Shown here piece by piece: positions 34,301-45,800 of a DNA stretch of 64,000 bases. Below the pieces are notes generated by a model that searched no databases, was not told the origin of the DNA, and saw only the letters and a program-made list of their open reading frames with translations. The position numbers and the translations under genes were made by a program. Source of the stretch: Brachycybe producta (lineage: Eukaryota > Arthropoda > Diplopoda > Playtdesmida > Andrognathidae); NCBI GenBank assembly GCA_036925085.1, contig JAUPFP010000006.1:8065325-8129324 (forward strand). Direction: 5' to 3'. Each line of letters opens with the position of its first letter. The stretch's first letter is position 1.

Positions 34301-37300
34301 TTCTGAATAGTTAAAGCGGTTTTTGCACTTGAAGAGCTCAGCAAAGTAAGCCATCAATCTCCCCTTAACTTTCAAAGTCATTTTCCCCCAAAAAGTGGTT
34401 TATTGAGTTGAGCCACTCTTCCATCCGAGGTGCGATATATACAGCTTTGCACAGTGCACTAGCGTTTGGCTTGGAAGTTGGGACAAGACCCCGCTACCAT
34501 ATTTTTTAAGTGTGTCGAGACTGAAGTCAGCCGTACGAACTTATGCTAACATGTCCGGCTGCTGTCCCACCCAGGTTCTGATAGAATTTTTTAGTCACGC
34601 TTTCCGAGTAATCCCATTTCCCGGAAACAAACCTGACCGCTCTGCATTGGACCATTTCAACAGAATGAACTAAAACTCCAGACATTAAAAAATCTTTATG
34701 AATGCGACAATTAATGACAATTAACGGTGAGGTATTCAAAGTTAGTGCTAAACTCGTCAACTTTTGATAGGATTTTTCCTATAAAAGTTGATGAGTTTAG
34801 CACTAGCTTTGAATATCTTACAAGTTAAGCCTTTCTTCGTTTAAAAAAAAAGCTGGATAACCAAATCAATTCAAATAGGAATTTCTCATATTAATTTAAA
34901 AATTCAAAAACAGTTCGCAACCTTAACGCAATAATACCGTCAAATGTTTAAGTAACCAATTTTCTTTCCCGTGTGTGCATTGGACAATTTCATAAACGAA
35001 ATTCATTAGTGCGGATAATTATTAATTAATTCGACCCATGCACTAATTAAAAGCATCTCTCATGCAGAAATTATGTAACATAAGAAACACAAAAGACTAA
35101 AAAGCTCAAACCAAATTGAAAATGCAAATAAAAATTAAACATTCTTAACAAAAAAAAAAAAAAGCCATTCAAATTGAATGCAAATTTTAAGCGTTACGAA
35201 CTGATACGTTCACAAATTGGACAATCACATAATCAGGTTATATTCTAACTAAATCCACCTAATGATGTTTAAGCAATACAATAGTTACTCAAAATCATAT
35301 TAAAAAAAAACCAAAAAAGACGCACATCTAGTCGCCTCAGTGTAACTTAAAGCTTGTGACGTCAGAGGTATGACATATAAAATGACATCAATGACAACTC
35401 AAGAAAAAGTTTTCGTTTTAAACTTTTGTTATATGGTCCATTTCCATTCCTGACGTCAGCATGCTTTCAGTTACAGTGAGGCAACTGTACGAACATTTTG
35501 CAAAATTTAAATTTTCTCAAAAAGACAGGTGGTGAAGGAGCCCCCCCCCCTCCTTCACCACCCGTCTTTTTGAGAAAATTTAAATTTTGCCTCCTTTAGA
35601 ATATGTAATATCCATGCAGGCGCACCATCTAGGGGGCCAAAATCAAAATACATCTATCTATTCAGCCACCTTAAGACGTTTCATAAGCAAAAACATGCAA
35701 ATGGCAATTAACAGTGAAATAGAACTTTAGTTATTCTGCGTTTTAGAATTCTCATAAAATATATTATTATAAAAAATGTCCTAAAATGTTATAAGACATT
35801 CGGTTAAAAGTAGAGTTGGGACAAATCCTAAATTTTCTCGAATCCGAATCCTAAATTTTCTCGAATCCGAATCCTAAAAGGTTCTCGAATCTATCAAATC
35901 TTTCATACAAGAATCCTATATTATTCATTAAGAAGATAAATTATTATTAAATATTAAATTATTAATAATAAAAAGGCAGTGTCGCCACAAGGTGATAGTG
36001 GTGATCCGGGTTGCAACAATCGCCGGGTTTTTTCTCTCTAGTGAATGCTTCTATTGGACGTCAATAGAGTTAAAACTAGTTTTACCAAAGTTTTAAACAG
36101 TTTTTTTTAGGTTAGGATTCGAAAGACAAAAAAAGCGCGAAGATTCGAGTTTTCGAATCTCGAATATTTTTTTTCAAGATTCGCGGGATTCGAATGGCCC
36201 ATCCCTATTAAAAAGAAACCTAATTCAAATGTATTTCGCCTACTACAGTATTTTGAACAAATAGAAACACTACATAAAAGGCAAATTTTCATGGTTGATA
36301 TCTTTAAAAACAATTTTTTATGACAATTTCAATTTCTTGATTATTACTGTTTTCCAATTAAGTTAGGCCAAAAGTTGAAAAAAATCTAATGATAATGTAA
36401 CAAAAATTAACACTTGGTTAATTAATTTAATTAATTTTGTCATAAAAAGTTTATTTCATAAACTGGACAATACGCTTTATTTGGCGACTCAGTTACTCTT
36501 CTAGTTTCTAAAACACTGACATTTTTTCTTATAGCACAAATCCACATGCAGAAAAAAAGCAAACTGAAAATATAATTTGTCCAAATCAAATATTTCTATT
36601 CTAATTAATTGGCAGAAAAGCAAGCTGAAATTGTTTAACTTTTTTTTTTCTATTCTGCCACATGGAATTACATTTTCTCATCCAATAGGAGGAAGACATC
36701 CTTTTTCTACTCTTTTACAATTAAAAAACTAAAGGGAAGAATCACACGCGCTGAAAAAACAAAAACAAACTAAAAGTAGAAATAAACTTTCTATGTTCCT
36801 TTGCACTCTCAACAATATATGGCGCTTCTAGTAAATTCCTTACAAAGTGAAAATCAGTGGGATTTTATTCAGCACGCGTGTGATTCTTCCAGCACTCAAA
36901 AAAATCAACTGCAAGGGTTTGAACGCCAAGAAAAGCAGAAACGTCATTGTTATTTTCTGCTTTTTTTCATGCATGTGTGGGATTCCAGGTTTCCAAAACG
37001 CAGATTATCCAGAGTTCTAGTGATGTTTTAGTGTACACAAAAGCAAGACAGACAGACACACTACTTACAGATTGCAACAGTGGGTTGGACGTCTGTGCAT
37101 AAATGTCACGGGATAAAGAAAATGGTTTGTGATGAAAGGATAAGGAGGAATTGCTGTTGCTGATGGTTGTGGCGTTGTTCGTAATCGAAGAAGAAGAAAA
37201 CTGGGAAAGGGTTGCCATTGATATGGACATTTCGACTCGGTTATTAGTGCTGGTAAAGCTGCCGAGACTGTGCCTCCTTTCGGGCATTATAACTTCACTA

Positions 37301-39462
37301 TGAATGGTCATGTCACGAGTAACTAAAAGACAATAAATAAAAAAAAAACAGATCCAAAGACAATTAAAACACACAAGATACAAAAAAAAGACCCTGTCAG
37401 ATAGGACCCAATTTGCAATTTCATCGTGTTCACTAGATCCCAAAAACAAAAAAAAAAAAAAAACAATGAACAATCCCGAAGATCAGGTCCTTTCTGCCAT
37501 TTTTACGGTCTATCGAGACTTAAATTAAAATACCTCCTCGGGATCTATTGGTTTAGGAGGTGATTGACAAACAGCCAAACTGTAACGACGTTCGGGTTTG
37601 AATTGCGCAGACTGAGTTGCCAAATCCAAGCAAACTGAAAGCAATTGAGGATACCACAAAGAAAAAAAAAAGACCCAACAAAATAAAAGAACCAACCACC
37701 AAAAGGGTTAAAATTATATATAAACGCATAAACCAAACTGAATTAAAAGCTAACACTTGTGGAAACGACACTAGAAATCTGCATCATGAAAGCAACTTGA
37801 CAAACACAGAAGTGTTTTTTTTTATAAACTAGACGCGTAACTGAATGGTTTGAGAGATTTTTTGTCGTTGTTGGCAGCTTTTAAGTGAAAAACAAAATTC
37901 AGAATAGTAAAACTGCCATACAAATGTTTATTATTCAAGTTCTTCAGTGATTCATTTACTCTTCTAGTTTTTAAAACACTCAACATCTGTTTAAAGTTGC
38001 TTTTAGAACACGTTCATATTCAGAAAAGGCAATAAATTTGTCACATGACATTAAATTAATAAGCTCACCAGCATGCGACAATCGCAAATGCAAATTACAC
38101 ACAGTTTTATTATCGGATTTATATGCAATGTCAAACAAATGCTTCTCAATTCGTGGCCCAAGTGCCAATTTTAAAGCAATCATCATCCATTACCTCAACC
38201 ACAATTATGCTTTTTTTTAATCAAAAAGACTGCTCAGAGTCTTCATTGTTTGGTTACTATCAATTCTAGCCTCTAACCAGCGTTTTTAACTTAAAAAACA
38301 ATTTTTGGTTTATTGTTACTTCACAATTGGTGTCACATTGGGCCACAAGATTGAGAAACATTTGCTTGACATTGCATAAAAATCTGAGCCCTGATTATGA
38401 CAAATACTGTCATATGTGTATCATCCTTATGACAGCCACTGGCTGCAGTAAATCATAGTATGATAATCATAAAGTTGTGATAATCGTTAGCTATGACTGT
38501 CTCATTTTATTAGGATTGTTTGTTTCTTTAATGTGAAGCCAGTTCAATGGCAGAAAGAATGGCAGGTCACACATGTGACAGTATTTATCACGTGTCAAGT
38601 GACAGTCTTAATAACAATCTGTAACGACTAGGGCTCGGATTTTTATGGAGTATCACGCAAATGTTTCTCAATCTGTGGCCCATGAGCTAATTGTGAAGTA
38701 ACAATCCCCTGTTTCGATCAACCAACAATTATGTTTTTTTCTCTCTCCAATCAATAACACCGGTTAGAGGCTGGAACTCTAGTTGACAACTGTTAGTAAC
38801 CAACCTTCCTAACCTCTAACGAGCCTTTTTTGATTAGCAAAAAATATAATTGCAGTTGCTCTAATGATGATGATGATAATTATTTCACAAATTAGCACTT
38901 GGGCCACACATTTACTTGATATTGCATAAAAATCCAAGCCCTAGTAATGACCCCCTTCTTCCAAGAGTTCTAGTGACCGTTTTGACATTTTGACACAAAA
39001 GTTCGTTGAAAGAACGACTTTGGAACTGACTTTTATGTTCACTTAACCGTGAAACAAGCAAAGACAGTACCATCATGAAATTACGAACGCGTTCTTAAGT
39101 AATTTCCAGCGTCTTGATGATAGTAATTAGTATTTTTTAAATTTAAAAAAAAAAAAAAAATGAATCGCGCTCTCAATTTTTTTTTTCTGTAAATAATGTA
39201 ACGCTTGAGAAATGAACATTGTTAAATTTCTAAATGTTGAAGATGTATTTTTGAATGACATTTTCAAACACACCCAGAAAAAGGAATCGAAGAACGACAA
39301 ATTCCCTTCGGAAAACACCTTTTTTTTTACCAGTGACAGATTTTAGTGACCGATGTTGAGGCATGCGTACTGCTGCTGCTGTTCCCAAATGTTTCAAAAT
39401 AAATTTTAAAAAACCCCATTTTTTCCTGAGCGTGTGTACAATTTTTTATATAAATAAATAAA

Positions 39463-39514
<52 letters not shown>

Positions 39515-42500
39515 CTAATTAAAACCTAGAAAGGTCATCCTCGTAAACAATGATTAAGTCACTTTTAGAAAAACCTACTTAGAAAAAAAGAAAACAAACT
39601 TGAAAAGAAATAAACCCCTTTCGTAGACGAACACAAAAGTTAATACCACAGAACAGCATCACGTTTAATTAAAAGCTCAAGGGAGGAAAAAAAGAAGAAG
39701 ATTTGCTAATTACAAAAGCAAATTAAAGGATATGAGCAACCAACCGACTTAATTTGAATTTATTTATGCATGCCAGAAAACCAGAAAATAGAATTTTCGT
39801 TAAATTGTTCGTAAAACGCATTCGCCAATGCAAAGCAAGCACGTAATAATAATTAGAAAAGAAAAAGGAGAAAAAGAGGAGGGGGGGGGGGATGAATTTA
39901 AGTACCTGTTTTCAACCAGGGTGACTTAAGCTCCGATTCGGAGATCTGTTCTGGTTGATCCGTGTCCGGTGTAAGCAAGTCATCGTCATCTTCCTGCTGT
40001 TAATTAACAAAAAAAAATAAAGAAAGTATAAATAAATTGCAAAATTAAACAGGAAACACATAACGTTTCACGATTTTCACTAGAGTGAATCCAAACTTAA
40101 ACACCATATTAAAGAAATTAAAAGTTTGATTTGAAAATATAAAATAATAAAATTCATTTTTGGGTAAAAAAAAATAATATAGTAGAGCTAGCTAGTGAAG
40201 GGCAATTTCGTGCAATTTATTTTGTTGAAATATTTCATGAAATTTATGAAAAGTAGTGAAATATATATAAGAAAATGAAAAGTTGTAAAATTAATTGAAA
40301 TCCATAAAATAAGATAATTGCATCAGTTTACATTTACTTTATATACTAATGGTCTATATGATTATTTCTCACATCATTTGACTAATGATTGTAAAATAAT
40401 TAAGACAATAGTGTTATAGGCCTACTATGTACACACACGAGTTAAATAAATTCAAATTAAGTGTTTATAGGTGAATTATACGGAATCCTGTTAAGGACAT
40501 GAACACCAAATAAAAATTGACTTTGTTATTAATATTTTAAATTGAAATACTAAATCAATATTTTAATGTCAATAGTTTCTATATTAGATTTAAATATTAA
40601 CTCAATATTTTGAGATTATTAATTGAATAAATTGAATTCGACATATTGTTTGTTTGCTCTTCACACAGGGCTCTCTGTAGAACACATTTATTGCATTTAA
40701 ATGCATTTTAAATTATCAGGTGTGTACTTGGTATTAGAACATTAAAAAAAAAATTTCATTTATTTAAAAATGCTTGAAGAAAATGAAACAGATTCCAAAA
40801 ACTTTGAACAAAAGTTTGACACCATTTTTGTGTCAAATTTTAAAAACCATTTTTTCAATGATTGTAAAATGGTTCATATATGAACCATTTTACAAATAAT
40901 TCACATTTTTTTTTAAATATTTCAAACTCATACATATCATGTGAAATATTTTTAAAAAATGAAATATTTCACGGGAAACATTTCAATGGCACATCACTAA
41001 GTGGTGCGCATCCACTAAAGTTTAAATTGCACACTCCTTTTCTGTGGCTTTAAAAGCAAAGCTTTGCATAGAGTCCTGCATTTTTATTTTTTTGAGGGTC
41101 GGCCAAGCTGGTTCAACATACAAGGTGGGGTCGGTCATGGTCGCCCAGAAATCAGTCGGGTCGAATGAAGCAGCAGCAGCAGCAACGCGTATTTATTATT
41201 TATACAGTCATAAGGTACATCCGCACTATTGCCAAGCGGCTTTAAATCTCCTTTCATTTCATTTTCTAGTTTCTAAAATACTTCCAATTTCTGTTTTAAT
41301 ATTGTCAGTATAATTTGCATAATTTGAATTGGACGCTTATAAAACGTTCTGCAGCAGCAGCATACCAACAAATTAAATCATTATCTAAAAGTGGGTTCCG
41401 CACTTATTTGATGACTACATGTAGGCCTATGTTGTTAAAAGTGAGGCGTGGAACGCTTTTCCTATCAAACATACATTATATGAAATGTGTTTATTACAAC
41501 AACAACAACAAAAAAGTGAAAGTAGAAAAATGTTCAACGAGAAAAAAATGATTTCACTTTCTATAAACCCAATTCGTTATCACCACACCTTACTTATAAC
41601 ATAATCAGTATGTGGGACGTCCCAAAAAAAAAAGTGAGAACAGCACGCATTAAAAACTTGTTTCATTTAGAAATTAAAATTGGAGATACATAATTGACCT
41701 TAATTTCGAACATTTTTGAAAGGTAAGAATAGTAAGCAACATTCAAAGAATGAAATATTTATTTATACAGAATTTTCGCCAAATAACAATTTTCATTTTG
41801 TACGTTTTTCCAGGTTTTCCAAAATGAAAAAAAAAAAAAAAAAAAAAAAATAACACCTAAAATTTCTTAGTTAATTTCTCTGATCAATTTGAACTTTTGT
41901 TTTTGCATTAAGATGACCAGTGACGTCTGTCCTTCGAAGGGTTTAACAGACTTTTCATGTTCATATTTTTCAAAATAAACTTTTTATAGACAAAAATTTA
42001 AAAACAAATAGCCTGTGCTTAACATGAAAATCGCCTGAACTGTTTGTGCTACCCTTCTAGTTCCTAAAACACAAATCAAGTTGAACTTTATTTTGCAAAT
42101 GAAATACAATAATAAGAGTTCGAGAGGCGCTTATACCTTGTACACACACACATGAGTTAAATGAATTCAAATTAAATGTTTAGGTGAATTATACGGAATC
42201 CAGTTAAGGACATGAACACCAAATAAAAATTGACTTTTCATTATTAATATTTTAAATTGAAATACTAAATCGATATTTTGTCAATAGTTTATAAGTTAAG
42301 TATTAACAGCATATTTTTAGATTCTGAATAAATTGAATTCGACATATTGTTTGTTTGTCCTTCACAAAGGGCTCTCTGTAGAACACATTTATTGTTTAAA
42401 TGCATTTAAATTATCAGGTGTCTACTACGTATTACACTTTAAAGCCAACTTCAATTTTTTTTTTTTTTTATTTTTTTTTTTTTTTGCAATTTCGGCCATC

Positions 42501-42807
42501 TTGTCAGAAATCCATTTTGAACTTTTAACCACGAACTGACACTTTTGTCAATTTTGAAGTTGATTGCACTCTCACACCCACATTCTATGACATACAGTTT
42601 CTTGTCAATCGATTCTCACATTCGTCAAGAATTAATTAATACGCTTCAATGAGAAAGAAGAAGAAAAAAAAAATAAGATTTCAAGCGAGAAACTAGAAAT
42701 AGTAAGTAGCATAATTTGTGACACTTAATTCCAAGTCACCGAAAAGAACAAAATGAAAATAAAACAACATTGGCAACAACCAGAAATTAAACATTTGTCT
42801 CAAAAGT

Positions 42808-42847
<40 letters not shown>

Positions 42848-45800
42848 AAGCGTACTTTAGAATTATTGTTAGCTATTTTAAAAATTGGTACAGGCTTTTT
42901 CAATTCCGGCATGTCAATCATGGCTTGTTAACCGTGAATTGTCTTTAAAAGCCTTGTGTTCTTATCTGTACGAGACTGTGTCCACAGACCGCGTCTCAAT
43001 TGATTAAGCCTAGCCTAAGCCTAATCCTAAGCTAAGCTGGAATAATAAATTCAAGATGGAAATTAGGCACTTTCACAACTTGAGCCCTCCAAGCAAGGCT
43101 CTATTTTTCTATGCTGAAATCCTCTCCAGCGGGTTCAAAAATTTTCTTCTTAAATTTCGATCTTTTAGTTAGTTATTCAGTTATTTAAGAAACTGAAGTT
43201 ACTATTTTCTCCAATGCTCTATAGTATTTTGTAACTGAGTTCTCTATTGATCCTTATTAAATTTATTAAGAAAAGTAAATTATTATTTGGAAGTTATGAA
43301 TACTGGATAATCTTAAAGTAACGTTATTACTACTGTCTTGAAACATTGTTTTACATCTCAATTGTGTAAAGCTTAATTTCCTTTCGTTGAGTATTAAGAT
43401 TGTGTGTCTTATTTGGCAATCAATTTTGATATTAGGCCTGAAACATTACCCTACTTTATAAAGAGAGAAAAAGTTGAAAACAAGTCAATTTTGCTCAAAG
43501 AAAGCAAAGAATAAAAAAAAATTTCAAACTTTGTTCGAAACCAGACGAGAAAAGAAATTACAGTAAAAGTAAAAGTAATTTCATGAAAGATATTTGTTCA
43601 AAATAAAACATTTTATGAAATGTTCGAATAAAATGCTTCCTTTTCTACTAATATTTGACTTTCGAGACTCGAAATAATTTTTTAATAATGACATGGATTT
43701 ACTTTTACATATAAGTAATTCCTTTTTATTCTTCTAGTTTATATAACTAATTTTTTATTTCATTCTTAAGGACCTGATTAGGCTGCCCATTAATTACTTT
43801 TGCTTTATCTTTTTTTAGTTTTTCCCTTGTTGTTTACACGTTGTAATTCGAGAAAAATAGCTTTTTTTTATATATATTTATTTAAAATAGCCAACCCAGA
43901 AATCTTGAGTTGCCAAATAATAAAAGAAAATCTCAAAATTACAGTAAATAAATTAATAAAAGACACAATTCCCACCTTTTTTAATAAGGTTAATCAAACA
44001 ATTTAAACCTAAAACCAACAACAACATTCAAATTTAGAAATTTCCTACCACCCAGCCAGCCTATACGCCTACAATAAGAATTATTCCTATATGTTACGAC
44101 TTTTATGAATGACCTAATTGTGCATATAAGAATAATATTAAGTGGAACACAAAAAACGCCAACTTTTTCATCTATAGTCCAATTTTTAAATACCTTTCTT
44201 TCTTTCACAGTTGTCTTTCTTTTTCTCTCTCTCTCTCTATCCTATCTTATATACCATAAATTACAATAAAAATTCATTGTACAAAGAATGAGTTTAGTCT
44301 TTTTTGTGTGTGTGTGGAGTATTTCAAAGCAACCAACAAAAAATATGTTCAAGATTTTTGTGTCTACAATAAAGATTACAAGAACAATTTTAGTGTCCCA
44401 GTTTGCCTTTCTCTCTTTTATCCTCTCTCTCTCTCTATCTCTATAATATACCTTTTCTTTCACTATTATATAATGAAGCTAAGTTTCAATCAAATTTAAG
44501 CATGAAATCGAACTTTCGATTGACTTGCTATTCATTCTTTATTGATTATTTTTTTTATTATAATATAATCAATCGTATCTTCAACTAGACTTGAAGAAAG
44601 TGTTATGTATATCAGCATTGTTATCAAAGAATATCATAGTAGCTAAATGGCGCCAGCGTTTGGAAATGCCTATCTTTGTCATAAATGTAACAATCATAGG
44701 TTGTTGTACATGTATCTCAGTTACTGGCAGCAGGAGTGAATTTCACTCAAAACAGTAGCCAAGAGTCTGATTCATACGTGCTATAAGGCAGCACACACAA
44801 AGACGGAACACCATCATCATGAACGCCATGAGCGTTACACGAATGCTTACCCTATCACTTTCCATAAGTCATTTGCCTGCTTCGACTACTAATTATAGAT
44901 CTGCAACTTCTTTACATAATTTTTAGCAGTTAAAACTTGTTGTATTGAAGTCGTGACTAAACGAGATTTCCTTAAACTTCAACATAACACAGTACAACCA
45001 GGTACATACTTGCTACAAAATCCTATTTCGTCAATAACTGGCATCGACGCTTCGCCCCATTCTTTTTTTCCTAGTGGCAAGCGAAGCGAGCCACAACAAA
45101 GTAGTCTTGAGAACTTATCAGTTTCAATAGGCTATGCTTAGGGGGCTTCTTAATTTTGTGAGGTTCCAAGCACTACACAGTTTCGAGAAACTTCTGTGAC
45201 TCTAGTGGTCTTGCAGTTTCGAGAACATCATAGCACTTTCACAATTTCAAGAGGCCGTCCAATTTGTCCCATATGGAAGGCTACTGCAAGGATTGACATA
45301 TTGAAAGCTCTTTCATGATTTCTGTAAAAATTCTACTGTACCACCCGGCATCCATGTTGGCGAGTATATTTAAAAATAAACTAAACTGATAGGTTGGCTT
45401 GACACCATTTTGGCAGGCCACTGTTTCCTAATAACTGCGGTGACGTTTGTCGTACAATGGCAGAAACAACCAAAATAACATGCAAGATTAGTAGATGATT
45501 TGTAGAAGCTGCAAACCAGAGACCTACATTGAGTAAAAATTTGAAGGCGAGCCCAGCCCAAAAGGCCCACGAAGCCCACCAGGCCTTTAACATAAATATG
45601 CCGATCCAAGCCCAGCCAGCACAAAAGCCCACCATCCCATGGGTGTTGTGTAGGTCTCTAATTTCCACACTAAATGGTTCACAGGTTCACATGCTTACCA
45701 AGAAAAAAAACTGCCCTATTAAAGGCTCTAATATGTTTATTTTATTGATTGGTCAGTGAGGAATTTGTTATACTTTTATTAATGTGTGAAATAATATATC

